In this document: in pieces, positions 42,944 through 52,227 of the stretch
Layout of the letters: each line of letters opens with the position of its first letter
How positions within the stretch are numbered: the first letter of the stretch is position 1
Origin: Streptomyces sp. NBC_01235
Lineage (GTDB): Bacteria > Actinomycetota > Actinomycetes > Streptomycetales > Streptomycetaceae
Length of the DNA: 64,000 nucleotides
Assembly (NCBI RefSeq): GCF_035989285.1
Contig: NZ_CP108513.1
Coordinates: 3,224,001 to 3,288,000, forward strand
Direction of reading: 5' to 3'
The notes under the pieces: generated by a model
What the model saw: only the letters and a program-made list of their open reading frames with translations
Told to the model about the DNA's origin: nothing
Database searches by the model: none
Made by a program: the position numbers and the translations under genes

Positions 42944-45918
42944 TCATTCCTCGTCGGTAGCGTCTGGCTCCCGCAACGGACGCAGGTCCCCGGGCAGGTC
43001 GGGGAGTTGGAAGGAATACCGGCCGAGCATGTTGATGTGGTGGCGGACGAACGGGGAGAGGCGGGCCACGTCCTCGTCGCGGACATTGAATCCGTCCGCG
43101 CGCAGCTGAGTGACGGCGGCGTCCATGTACCTCGTGTTGAAGAGCACCAGGGCATTGAGAACCAGGCCGAGCGCGCCGATCTGGTCCTCCATGCCGTCCT
43201 GGTAGCGCTGGTAGAGCTGTCCGGCCCTGCCGTGGAAGATCTTCCGGGCGAGAGCGTGGCGGCCTTCCTGGAGGTTGGCCTGCACCTTGATCTGCCTGCG
43301 GTAGCCGGGCTCGTCGGCCAGGCGCAGGATGTGCAGGGTCTTGGCGATCCGCCCGTAGTGCGCGATCGCGTCGCCGAGCGGGGTGGGGCGGCCGTCCCGG
43401 GACAGCATCCGAATCACGTCATAGGCGCGGACGGCACCGGTATGGATGGAGCCGATGATCCGCAGGATGTCCTCCCAGTGCCGCTCGATCCGGGCAAGGT
43501 CGACCCGGCCGCGGGCCGCGTCCTGGAAGGCGCCATGGTCGGCGGCGCGGTCGATGCGCCACATCTTCTGGTCCGGCAGGTCCGCAAGCTGGGGCGCATA
43601 CGCGAACCCGGCCAGGGTCAGGAGCCCGAACACGATGTCGGAGTACGAGGCGGTATCCGTGACGATCGTCTCCGGGCGCTTGGCGCCGTCGCGGTCGTAG
43701 AGCACGTCCAGCACGTACAGCGAGTCGCGCGGGGTGCCGGCCACGACCTTCCCGCCGAGCCCGGCCGCCTGGTCATTGATCATGTTGAGCCAGGTGGTAC
43801 CGCCCCGGCGCCCGAAGTACTTCGGGTTCGGCCGCGCGTACACGCTGGGCACGGGGACGACGAACCGCATCCCGTCGACCGAGGCGACCAGCCCGCCGCC
43901 CCACGCGCTCGCGAGCGGGATGGCCGCCTGGTGCTCGATCAGCGTGGCGTTCGCGGCCCGGTAGGTGGCGAGCCGCAGATACGTCTGGTCGACGTGGGAG
44001 AGCCGCCCGTACTTCAGCGCGTCGACGCCGCCGATGACCGGGGTGTAGCCGACATTGCAGCCGTGCGCGCCAACAATGCCGCGATCGTCACCGGCAGCTC
44101 CTTGAGACGGGCCTCGCCACCGGTGACCGAGGTGAACGCCTGGTCAGCGCCGGTCCAGGAGAACACCTCCAGCAGTACCTCGGGCAGATCGACCCGGGGC
44201 AGCATCGCGTTCACCGCGGCCCGCAGATCGAGCAGCGAGGCGGGTTCGGGCTCCGGCTCCAAGGCGGCGAAGTGCAGCCGTCCGTCGTCGTCGAAGACGA
44301 TCTGCGCGTTGTCCGGCAGCCGCCCTGTGACCTCGCGATACGTCCCGTCCAGCAGCGCGGCCCGCGCGGTCAGGTGCTCGCTCGCCCCGGCGGGCAGGTT
44401 CAGCGAGGCCAGCACGGTGGGCTTGGCCTGCTCCCACGCCGCCCCGGCCAGCAGCTTCGCCCTCGGATCGCCCCACCTGGAGGAGTTCTTCGCGAACACC
44501 TCCCGCCGGCGCAGCATCCGGTGGAACTGCTCCAGGATGCAGAACGTGTACGCCTTCCAGTCCACCGTGCCCGGCTCCAGGTGCGGCGCCGAAAGGACCA
44601 GGCGCCGCCAGGAACCGACAAGCAGGTCTGTGTCAATCTCCTGCGGGCCGACTCTCTTGCGGCCCATCAGGTCCGGCAGCGACTTCAGCGCGGTCAGCAC
44701 CGGCAGCCCTTCCGGGGTGGCGCCGAAGTCGACGACCTTGACCAAGAGCTTGAGGAACGGCCGCACCGTGCCGAACCGGCCCACCAGCATCGCCCGCCAC
44801 GCCTCGTCCGCATCGGAGTCGAGCGGCGGGGTCAGCTCGAACAGCGCGGTGATCGCGGCGGCCAGCTCCGCGCGCGGCACCACCGCCTCGATCCGCTCCC
44901 ACATCGCCGTGAGCGTCTCCACCTTCGGCGGGCTGACCTCCCCGGTGTCGGTGTCGACCTGCTCGCTCGTGGTGTCGAAGATGACCTGGAACGCGGTCGC
45001 CAGCTTCGCCCCGGCCCGCTCCACCCTCGGCAGCGTCTTGATCTTCTCCTTGACCGTCTCCCGCTCGGCCTTGGCCAGCAGCGTCGCCAGACGGCGCGAG
45101 TCGCCGTGCCGCTTGAGGAGTGACGCCTTGCCGTCCACTCCGTACCGCGACAGCTCCGCCAGACGGCGCGGCGGTATCCCCGACACATCCAGGGCGCGCA
45201 TGTCCAGGTCGGCGATCTCCTCGGCCCGGTCCAGCGCCCACTTCATCTGCGGTCCAGATACCCGCACCGGACCCCGGCGCAGCCGGTCCAGCTCCGAGAC
45301 CCGCGCGCCAGACGGCACGGTCAACAAAGAGTCCAGCACCGCCCGCTGGCCGACGCTCAACATCCCGTGCAGGGTGTCCCACAGCCGCTGGTTCGCCGTC
45401 TCCCGCACCGAGGCGACCAACCTGGTCAGCGTCGTCACGCCGGGCAGCAGCACGCGGCGCTCACGCAGCTGGCCGACCGCCGCGTCGAACAGGGCCTTCG
45501 GGCCCTCGCCAGTCGTCCAGGCCCGCGCGTCCACCCATGTCCGCAGGTCGGCCTCCGCCTCGGCGAACTCTTTGTATTCCAGGACCCGCCGCAGCTCGCG
45601 TACGTGCTCCAGGCGGGTGTTCTCCCGCTCTCCGTATGCCTTCAGCACCGACGCATCGCCGATGTCGAGCTGCTCGGCGAGGTAGTCGACGACCTCCGCC
45701 GGCGCGTCCGTGGGGTCATCAAGGAACACCCCCAGATACCGCGCGGTCGTCAGCTGTAGCGCGAAGCCCAGGCGGTTATGGGACCGCCGCTTGCCCTCGA
45801 TCAGCTCCCGGTCCGCGTCGTCCAGGAAGAAGAAACGCTCCAGCTCCGTGCGGGAAGGCGCCCCGCGAAACGCCGCATACGCGGCAGCCTGCTCATCCGT
45901 CAAAAACCCGACCGTCAC
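42944..45918 (-). pseudogene. tnpA: Tn3-family transposase TnpA, frameshifted
   Basis: Two open frames make up one ~990-residue Tn3 transposase. The N-terminal part (GTG 45918, after GGAGG) runs MTVGFLTDEQAAAYAAFRGA to PVTIAALL near 44070, then reads nonsense to 44014. One base is missing near 44065-44072: adding it continues AHGCNVGYTPVIGGVDALKY and on through the catalytic domain to 42944. The DDE acids are in the second part: ASVDGMRFVV, IVTDTASYSDIV and HWEDILRIIGSIH. Broken as written; could be a sequencing error or programmed shift, though no slippery run is obvious. Confidence 0.88.
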
Positions 45919-46010
45919 CCCGGACCTCCAAACAGTCGATCAACAACGACTGCCGAAGGTTCCGCTGCCACAGAAGACCAGGTCAAAGCCTCCCTGAGCA
46001 CCACCAGGGC

Positions 46011-46047
46011 TTAGCGCCGGTTTTCGTTCCGATGTTCCTCAACCCCC
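46011..46047 (-). repeat. Right terminal inverted repeat (37 bp)
   Basis: Reverse complement begins GGGGGTTGAGGAACATCGG and ends ACCGGCGCTAA, one mismatch to the left end. The tnpA start lies about 90 bp inside. GAGGA follows immediately outside. Confidence 0.95.
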
Positions 46048-46420
46048 GAGGACTGGTTCGTGGCGGCGACGGGTCTGCCGTCGGGGCCGGGTGATGTGCA
46101 GAGCCTGTTCTACGCGCTGCCGGAGGGGCAGCCGTGGAGGCCAAGGTGGTGCTGGCGGTGGAGCGGGAGGGGGGTGCGGTCGGTGTGGTGGACGCCGTGC
46201 GGGATCATCCGGGGCGTGGTGAGGTGGCGGTGGGGATGTTTCTGCTGACGCCAGGGGTGCGGGGGTGTGGGCTGGGGCGGGCGGTGGCCGGGGAGTTGCT
46301 GGCGCGGGCGGTGGGGTGTGGCGGGTGACGGCGACCGTTCCGCCGGGCTGGGTGGCGGGGGAACGTTTCCTGCGTCGGTTGGGGTTCGCCTGGGAGGAGG
46401 TGGGCGGGCCGGGTGCCGGG

Positions 46421-46564
46421 GACGTCGGCAATCGACGGACGGGACCGCGTGAAGAGGACGTCGGCAATCGACGGGCGGGACCGCATGAACGGGACGTCGG
46501 CAATCGACGGACGGAACCGCATGAAGAGCGCGTCGGCAATCGGCGGGCGGGACCGCGTGAAGGG
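46421..46564 (+). repeat. Four-copy 36-bp tandem repeat
   Basis: Units at 46421, 46457, 46493 and 46529, each starting GACGTCGGCAATCGACGG (the last slightly diverged). In the GNAT C-terminal frame each encodes DVGNRRxGPxEx. A 36-bp unit keeps the frame, so it arose while this end was still translated, or by neutral slippage. Confidence 0.9.
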
Positions 46565-46570
46565 GTTGTA

Positions 46571-46600
46571 CGGCGGGCCGAGTTGGTGGTCGGCCCGCCG
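46571..46600. terminator. Bidirectional terminator between GNAT remnant and pepN
   Basis: A perfect 11-bp stem CGGCGGGCCGA / TCGGCCCGCCG with an eight-base loop, overlapping the last GNAT codons and 36 bp from the pepN stop. Confidence 0.75.
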
Positions 46601-46636
46601 TGAGGACTGTGACCGTGGGTCGGTCCAGGCCGGTGC

Positions 46637-49126
46637 TCAGGCCTGTCGCGCCTCTCGTACGCGCAACGCCCGTGTCAGGTCGTCGAGTTGGTCGGCGAGC
46701 TTGCGGCGCAGGGCCGGGGTGGGGTCGGCGTCCGTGAGGCACTCCTCGCCCAGGCGCAGGGTGTCGGGGTCGACGGCGTGGGCGGGGAAGGCCCAGCGTC
46801 CTGCGGCGTCGGCGATGGCGGGGCCGCGGCGGGCGGCGACGGCGACGGCGTCCTGGTAGAAGCGGGGGACGTATGCGCTGACGAGGTCGGCCTGTTCGGG
46901 CTGCCAGAAGCCCTGGGCGGTGGCGGTGAAGAGGTAGTTGGAGAGGTCGTCGCCCTCGAACATGGCGGCCCAGGCGGTGCGCTTGGCCTCCGCGTCGGGG
47001 AGGGCGGCGCGGCAGCGGGCGGCGCCTTCCCGGCCGGTGGCGGAGGGGTCGCGGTCGAGTTCGGCGGCGATGGCGGTCTCGTCGGTGGCGCCGAGGACGG
47101 CGAGCCGGGCCAGGACGCGCCAGCGCAGGTCGGGGTCGAGCTCGGGTCCGCCGGGGACGGTGCCGTCGGCGAGCCAGGCGGCGATGGTGTCGGGGTGGGC
47201 GGCGACGTCGATGAAGTGGCGTACGGCGATGAGGCGCAGGCCGGGGTGGTCGCCGTCCTCGGTGCGGCGGATGAGGTCGCGGCAGAGGGCGGAGAGGGTG
47301 GCGAGGGCGGCGGGGCGCTGTTCGGGGGTGAGGTAGCGGCCTGCGACCTGGGCGGAGGCGAAGGCGAGGACGCCTTGGGCGAGGGCGAGGTCGGTTTCCT
47401 GCGGGAGGTGGGCGCGGGCGGCCTCGAGGTAGGCGGTGGGGGCGAGTTCGCCGTCGCGGACGGCGTCGCGCAGGGCGTTCCAGACGACGGCGCGGGTGAG
47501 CGGGTCGGGCAGTCCGGACAGGCCGGTGCGGAGGGTTTCGAAGGAGGCGGGGTCGAAGCGGATCTTGGTGTAGGTGAGGTCGCCGTCGTTGAGGAGGAGC
47601 AGGGCGGGGCGCTTGCCGATGGGCTGGGGTGCGCTTTGCGGGATGTCGACTTCGAGGCGTTCGCGCAGGGTGAGCCGGCCGTCATCGCCGAGGTCGAGGT
47701 CGTAGAGGCCGACGGCGACGCGGTGGGGGCGGCTGCCCTTGTGCACGACGGTGAGGGTGTGGTCGCCGTTGGAGCCGTTGAGGGTGGGGGTGAGGGTGTC
47801 GACGCCGGTGGTGCGCAGCCAGGCGTCGGCCCAGGCGTGGACGTCGCGGTCGGTGTGGGCGGCGAGGGAGTCGATGAAGTCGGCGAGGGTGGCGTTGGCG
47901 AAGCGGTGGCGGGCGAAGTGGGTGTTGATGCCGGCGAGGAAGTCCTTCTCGCCGAGCCAGGTCACCAGCTGGCGCAGCGCGGAGGCGCCCTTGGCGTAGG
48001 AGATGCCGTCGAAGTTGAGGAGGGCGGAGGCGGTGTCGTCGACGTTCTCGGGGGCGACGGGGTGGGTGGTGGGGCGCTGGTCGGCGTCGTAGCCCCAGGC
48101 CTTGCGGACGACGCCGAAGTCGGTCCAGGTGTCGGTGAAGCGGGTGGCTTCGGTGAGGGTCTGGTAGCCCATGTACTCGGCGAAGGACTCGTTGAGCCAG
48201 ATGTCGTCCCACCACTGGAGGGTGACGAGGTCGCCGAACCACATGTGGGCCATCTCGTGGGCGATGACCATGGCGCGGGTCTGGCGTTCGGTGTCGGTGA
48301 CGGCGGAGCGGTAGACGAATTCGTCGCGGAAGGTGACGAGGCCGGGGTTCTCCATGGCGCCGGCGTTGAACTCGGGGACGAACGCCTGGTCGTAGGAGTC
48401 GAAGGGGTAGGGCTCCTCGAACTTCTCGTGGTAGCGGTCGTAGCACTGCCGGGTGATCTCGAGGAGTTCGTCGGCGTCTGCGTCGAGGTGGGGGGCGAGC
48501 GAGCGGCGGCAGTGGATGCCGAAGGGCAGGCCGCTGTGTTCGGTGCGCACGGAGTGCCAGGGTCCGGCGGCGACGGCGACGAGGTAGGTGGAGATCAGCG
48601 GGGTGGGGGCGGCCTGCCAGCGGCCCTCGCCGAGGTGTTCGGTGATGCCGTTGGCGAGGACGGTCCACTCTTCGGGGGCCTTGACGGTGAGGTCGAAGAC
48701 GGCCTTGAGGTCGGGCTGGTCGAAGGCGGCGAAGACGCGCTGGACGTCGTCCATGAAGAGCTGGGTGTAGAGGTAGGTCTCGCCGTCGGTGGGGTCGGTG
48801 AAGCGGTGCATGCCCTCGCCGGTGCGGGAGTAGCGCATGCTCGCCCGGACACGCAGTTCGTGGTCGCCGGCGGTGAGGTGCTTCAGGGAGAGCCGGTTGT
48901 CGTCCAGGGTCTGCGGGTCGAGGGGCTCACCGTCGAGGGTGACGGAGTGCAGTGTGTCGGGCCTGACCTCGACGAAGGTGTCCCCGTTGGCGCGCGCGGC
49001 GAACCGGATGACGGTGACGGACTCGAAGGTCTCGTCGCCGGTCGTCAGGTCGAGCTCGATGGTGTAGCGGTGGACGTCGAGGAGCTTGGCACGGCTTAGC
49101 GCTTCGTCGCGCGTCAGTACGGACAT
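46637..49126 (-). CDS. pepN: Aminopeptidase N
   Basis: An 829-residue M1 zinc aminopeptidase that trims N-terminal residues from peptides in the cytoplasm. The exopeptidase motif is GAMENPG, and the zinc site is HEMAHMWFGD with the distant Glu in NESFAEYMGY; the catalytic Tyr is probably in DGISYAKGAS. The C-terminal ERAP1-like helical domain follows. Length is typical of actinobacterial PepN. Two in-frame ATGs (49126 and 49135); I prefer 49126 (MSVLTRDEAL), the usual N-terminus. Confidence 0.95.
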   Translation of the reverse strand: MSVLTRDEALSRAKLLDVHRYTIELDLTTGDETFESVTVIRFAARANGDTFVEVRPDTLHSVTLDGEPLDPQTLDDNRLSLKHLTAGDHELRVRASMRYSRTGEGMHRFTDPTDGETYLYTQLFMDDVQRVFAAFDQPDLKAVFDLTVKAPEEWTVLANGITEHLGEGRWQAAPTPLISTYLVAVAAGPWHSVRTEHSGLPFGIHCRRSLAPHLDADADELLEITRQCYDRYHEKFEEPYPFDSYDQAFVPEFNAGAMENPGLVTFRDEFVYRSAVTDTERQTRAMVIAHEMAHMWFGDLVTLQWWDDIWLNESFAEYMGYQTLTEATRFTDTWTDFGVVRKAWGYDADQRPTTHPVAPENVDDTASALLNFDGISYAKGASALRQLVTWLGEKDFLAGINTHFARHRFANATLADFIDSLAAHTDRDVHAWADAWLRTTGVDTLTPTLNGSNGDHTLTVVHKGSRPHRVAVGLYDLDLGDDGRLTLRERLEVDIPQSAPQPIGKRPALLLLNDGDLTYTKIRFDPASFETLRTGLSGLPDPLTRAVVWNALRDAVRDGELAPTAYLEAARAHLPQETDLALAQGVLAFASAQVAGRYLTPEQRPAALATLSALCRDLIRRTEDGDHPGLRLIAVRHFIDVAAHPDTIAAWLADGTVPGGPELDPDLRWRVLARLAVLGATDETAIAAELDRDPSATGREGAARCRAALPDAEAKRTAWAAMFEGDDLSNYLFTATAQGFWQPEQADLVSAYVPRFYQDAVAVAARRGPAIADAAGRWAFPAHAVDPDTLRLGEECLTDADPTPALRRKLADQLDDLTRALRVREARQA

Positions 49127-49294
49127 GCACGACATGCTGCCTGATACCGCAGGCCGGGCACAGGGGCGGATCGGTACGCGCCCTATGTCCCTTCTCGCGC
49201 CGGAGCGCTGTCGGGTCGCCCGTGGGCCGGGGTCGACTGACGGGGCGTGCCCGGCGTCTCACGCACGGTGCCCGCTGCGGGCACGCCCGGTGGG

Positions 49295-49654
49295 TCAGTT
49301 CGGCGAGGCGGCGGTGCCGTTGACGGTGTCCTCGGCGATGCGCTCGTGGTGGCGGATCACCTCGGCGATGATGAAGGTGAGGAACTTCTCGGCGAACGCG
49401 GGGTCGAGTTTGGCGTTCTCGGCGAGGGTGCGCAGGCGGGCGATCTGGCGGGCCTCGCGGGCCTGGTCGGCGGGCGGCAGCTGGTGGCGGGCCTTGAGGT
49501 GGCCGACCTGCTGGGTGGCCTTGAAGCGTTCGGCGAGCATGTGGACGACGGCCGCGTCGATGTTGTCGATGCTGTCGCGCAGCCGGGCGAGCTCCTCGCG
49601 GACGGCGGGGTCGACGTCGCCGGGTCCGGGGCCGGGGGTGTTGCTGGTGGTCAT
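49295..49654 (-). CDS. Chorismate mutase (AroQ type)
   Basis: A 119-residue all-helical chorismate mutase, converting chorismate to prephenate for Phe and Tyr. The first helix LARLRDSIDNIDAAVVHMLA then ERFKATQQVGHLKARHQLPP carries the Arg and Lys ligands, with a REARQIARLR segment and a C-terminal helix IAEVIRHHERIA. No signal peptide, so cytoplasmic. Start ATG 49654; divergent from the metalloprotease-like gene. Confidence 0.92.
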   Translation of the reverse strand: MTTSNTPGPGPGDVDPAVREELARLRDSIDNIDAAVVHMLAERFKATQQVGHLKARHQLPPADQAREARQIARLRTLAENAKLDPAFAEKFLTFIIAEVIRHHERIAEDTVNGTAASPN

Positions 49655-49732
49655 GGGCGTTCACCCTAGTGCGCCGTGTCCTCGTACAGTGGAACCGGGT
49701 ACTGGGGTGCACGGCGTCTTGGGGGTGCGGGC

Positions 49733-50626
49733 GTGGCCGACGGCGGACCGGTCCAGCATGGTTATCCGCATCTGGAGACGGTGCGGGCGGCCGTCACGGC
49801 GTTGTACCGGCGGTTGTCGTACGACACCGTCCACCAGTTCGCCACCAGTGTGCCCCCGGCTGACGTGGCGTTCTGCGACACCGACGATCTGCATCTGGGG
49901 GCGCAGCGGGTGGCCCGTGAGCTGGTGCGGCACTACCGGTTGCCGGATGCCAGGATGATCGTCGCCTTCCGGGAGATGCAGCACGCGGCGAACGTCGAAC
50001 TCACCGCGGGACCGGAGTACTTCATCGAGCTGAACGACCGGTTCCGTAGGCATCGGCGGGACATCGGCGCGGCTCTGGCGCACGAGATCATGCACGTCTA
50101 CCTGCATCGCGTGGGCCTGTCGTTCCCCGGCACGCGGGACAACGAGATCCTGACGGACACGGCGGCGACGTATCTGGGGGCGGGCTGGCTGCTTCTGGAC
50201 GCGTACCGGGAGGACGGGGCGTCCTCACAGAAGCTGGGGTATCTGACGCCGGAGGAGTTCGGGTACGTGCTGGCGAAGCGGTCGTTGGTGTTCGGCGAGG
50301 ATCCGTCGGTGTGGTTCACCAGTGCGCAGGCGTACACGGCGTACGGGCGGGGCATGGAGCGGGCCCGGCATGACGAGCGGCAGCCTCCGCTGACGGCGGC
50401 GGGCTGGGCGGGCCGGCGCCGTTACGTCCGCGACCGCCGGCACGCGCAGGACCATCGGTCCGCGGCGGCCGCGGACACCGCGTACGCGTTCGCCCCGGAC
50501 CCGCCGGGGCCGCTGCGGGTGACGTTCCCGTGCCCGACCTGCCACCAGCGGATCAGGGTGCCGGTGAAGGGGAGGGTTCGGGCGCGGTGCGGGTTGTGCA
50601 GGACGGTGCTGGAGTGCGACACGTAG
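49733..50626 (+). CDS. HExxH metallopeptidase-like protein with C-terminal zinc ribbon
   Basis: A 297-residue protein of no named family. HEIMHVYLH (about residues 117-125) is an HExxH zinc site, and NEILTDTAATYLG ~20 residues later supplies the third, gluzincin-type Glu or Asp. The last 40 residues hold CPTC and CGLC pairs, a zinc ribbon. No signal peptide or membrane helix. GTG 49733 is favoured by GGGGGTG upstream; GTG 49676 would leave only 21 bp to the divergent chorismate mutase gene. Protease activity is inferred only from the motif. Confidence 0.75.
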   Translation: MADGGPVQHGYPHLETVRAAVTALYRRLSYDTVHQFATSVPPADVAFCDTDDLHLGAQRVARELVRHYRLPDARMIVAFREMQHAANVELTAGPEYFIELNDRFRRHRRDIGAALAHEIMHVYLHRVGLSFPGTRDNEILTDTAATYLGAGWLLLDAYREDGASSQKLGYLTPEEFGYVLAKRSLVFGEDPSVWFTSAQAYTAYGRGMERARHDERQPPLTAAGWAGRRRYVRDRRHAQDHRSAAAADTAYAFAPDPPGPLRVTFPCPTCHQRIRVPVKGRVRARCGLCRTVLECDT

Positions 50627-50645
50627 GTCGAGTGGGGCATGTAGG

Positions 50646-52079
50646 TCAGTCGTGAGAGGTGGCTGTGCGCGGCAGGAGTGCGCACAGCCCCGCGCACACC
50701 ACGAATCCGGCGGTCACCCACGGCATCGCCGCCCCCAGTGCCTTGGTCAGGCCGTCGTCGGCGTGGCCGAAGAACACCGTGCCGACCACGGCCGCGCCGA
50801 GCGCGCCGCCGAACTGCTGGGCGGTGGAGAAGATCCCGGAGGCGCCGCCGGCGAGGTCGGCGGGTACGGCGGACAGGACGACGTTCACCAGGGGCACCAC
50901 CAGGAAGCCGAGGCCCGCGCCTGCTACGACCAGGCCGGGTGCCAGCGGCCAGGCGCCGGTGTGCGTGTCGGAGGCGCCGTCGACGGCGGCCCACACCCAG
51001 GCGTAGCCGCCTGCCATGAGCAGTGCCCCGGCGCCGAGGACGAGCCGTCCGTAGCGCACGGCGAGGGAGTCGGCGGCGGGTGCGGTGAGGAAGCCGCCGA
51101 CGGAGAAGGCGACGGTCAGCAGGCCGGCCTGCATCGGCGTGTACCCCTCGCCGGCCTGCAGCCAGACGGCGAAGACGAGGAAGAAGCCCTGCATGGCGAG
51201 CGAGAAGAGCAGCTGGACCAGGACGCCGACGGAGAACGCCGGGAGCCGGAAGGCGCGGGACGGGAGCAGCGGGACCGTGGCCGGGTTGCGTCGGTGCGCC
51301 TCGAGCACGCCGAGGCCGGTGACCGCGAGCACGCCGGCGGTCAGGCAGATCCAGCCCCACAGCGGCCAGCCGTTCTCCCGCCCCTGGACCAGGGGCAGCA
51401 CGATCGCGACCAGCCCGCCGGCCAGGACGAGGCTGCCGAGCGCGTCGGGACGTCCCGCCGAGCGTTCCCTGGTGGCGGGCACCAGGACCGCTCCGGCGAC
51501 GAGGGTGATCGCGGCGACCGGCACGTTGACCAGGAACACCGACCGCCAGCCCCAGCCGAACAGGTCGGCGTCCGTGAGTACCCCGCCCAGTAGCAGCCCG
51601 ACGGCTGAGGCGAATCCGGCGACGGCGCCGTACATCCCGAAGGCGGCGCCGCGTTCCTTGCCCTGGAAGAGGGTGCGGAAGGAGCCGATCACCTGGGGGA
51701 CGAGTACGGCGGCGAGGACGCCCTGGAGGGCGCGTGCGGCGATCAGCTGTCCGGGTGTCTGGGCGATCCCGCAGACGAGGCCGGCCAGTCCGAAGCCTGC
51801 CGTGCCGGTGAGGAAGAGGGTGCGGCGGCCGAGGCGGTCGCCGAGGTGGCCGGAGACGATCAGGGCCGCCGCGAAGCCGAGCAGGTAGGCGGAGACCGTC
51901 CACTGCAGGTCGCTCGCGGATGCGTGCAGATCGCTGCCGATGGAGGGGATCGCGACGTTCACGATGGTCGTGTCGAGGAGGTCCATCAGCGCCGCGATCA
52001 TCATGACGGCGGCGGCGGCCCAGCGGCGCGGGTGGGGGTCCGTGGTGGCGGGCGGGGGTGGGGTGAGGGCGGTGGTCAT
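50646..52079 (-). CDS. MFS drug efflux transporter (DHA2 type)
   Basis: A 477-residue major facilitator with about 14 membrane helices. MDLLDTTIVNVAIPSIGSDL is the helix-1 motif D1 of the 14-TMS family, GHLGDRLGRR is motif A between helices 2 and 3, and GSFRTLFQGKERG and SAVGLLLGGVLTD (motif C) fit proton-antiport drug exporters. I chose ATG 52079 because the upstream frame lies in operator DNA. Regulated almost certainly by the divergent MarR protein. Substrate unknown. Confidence 0.93.
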   Translation of the reverse strand: MTTALTPPPPATTDPHPRRWAAAAVMMIAALMDLLDTTIVNVAIPSIGSDLHASASDLQWTVSAYLLGFAAALIVSGHLGDRLGRRTLFLTGTAGFGLAGLVCGIAQTPGQLIAARALQGVLAAVLVPQVIGSFRTLFQGKERGAAFGMYGAVAGFASAVGLLLGGVLTDADLFGWGWRSVFLVNVPVAAITLVAGAVLVPATRERSAGRPDALGSLVLAGGLVAIVLPLVQGRENGWPLWGWICLTAGVLAVTGLGVLEAHRRNPATVPLLPSRAFRLPAFSVGVLVQLLFSLAMQGFFLVFAVWLQAGEGYTPMQAGLLTVAFSVGGFLTAPAADSLAVRYGRLVLGAGALLMAGGYAWVWAAVDGASDTHTGAWPLAPGLVVAGAGLGFLVVPLVNVVLSAVPADLAGGASGIFSTAQQFGGALGAAVVGTVFFGHADDGLTKALGAAMPWVTAGFVVCAGLCALLPRTATSHD

Positions 52080-52134
52080 GGGTGTCTCCAGTGGGCGGTG
52101 CGATGGGCGGGCGTGGTGGGCGGCCCCGGGATTT

Positions 52135-52156
52135 ATTTCGTTCGACCGAACGAAAT
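52135..52156. promoter_or_regulatory. MarR operator 1 (perfect palindrome)
   Basis: ATTTCGTTCG-AC-CGAACGAAAT, a perfect 10+2+10 palindrome, 56 bp upstream of the MFS start. Its centre is 52 bp from operator 2, about five helical turns, on the same face. Confidence 0.8.
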
Positions 52157-52186
52157 ACTTGCACCGACAACTCGCCGGCCGCAAGT

Positions 52187-52221
52187 ACTTAGTTCGACCG
52201 AACGAAATATTCGTTTACCCT
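52187..52221 (+). promoter_or_regulatory. MarR operator 2 and leaderless marR promoter
   Basis: A second, imperfect copy of the palindrome (52187-52208; right arm CGAACGAAAT identical to operator 1). It covers a promoter: -35 TTCGAC (52193-52198), 17-bp spacer, -10 TACCCT (52216-52221). Transcription would start at about ATG 52228, so the marR mRNA is probably leaderless. Binding here would block the promoter: autorepression. Confidence 0.7.
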
Positions 52222-52227
52222 GGAGGC

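Larger units (their letters stand above)
39390..46047. mobile_element. Tn3-family transposon with tyrosine recombinase and MerR/serine-hydrolase cargo
   Basis: 6658 bp bounded by 37-bp terminal inverted repeats beginning GGGGGTTGAGG, flanked by a perfect 5-bp duplication. In order: left repeat, resolution site (39489-39583), tyrosine recombinase (+), MerR regulator (-), serine hydrolase (+), Tn3 transposase (-, frameshifted), right repeat. A tyrosine recombinase instead of a serine resolvase places it with TnpI-type Tn3 elements (Tn4430-like organisation). The intact duplication and near-identical ends suggest a recent insertion. The TnpA frameshift suggests it can now move only if transposase is supplied in trans, unless the shift is a sequence error. 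Confidence 0.93.
46048..46603 (+). pseudogene. GNAT acetyltransferase gene, 3' fragment
   Basis: Continues the gene begun at 39280: EDWFVAATGLPSGPGDVQSL then FYALPEGQP. Near 46130 one base is missing and the frame moves to EAKVVLAVEREGGAVGVVDA and VGMFLLTPGVRGCGLGRAVA, the acetyl-CoA-binding motif A. Near 46320 it shifts again into VTATVPPGWVAGERFLRRLG then FAWEEVGG, the GNAT C-terminus, followed by four 12-residue repeats and TGA 46601-46603. With two frameshifts besides the insertion, the gene is dead. Order of events is unknown. Confidence 0.75.

Noticed and set aside
44014..45918. Programmed frameshift in TnpA
   Set aside because: No slippery heptamer or following pseudoknot was recognised near 44065, and Tn3 transposases are normally made from one frame; treated as a mutation or error.
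46421..46564. CRISPR array
   Set aside because: 36-bp units are directly adjacent with no spacers and keep a reading frame; no cas genes are nearby.
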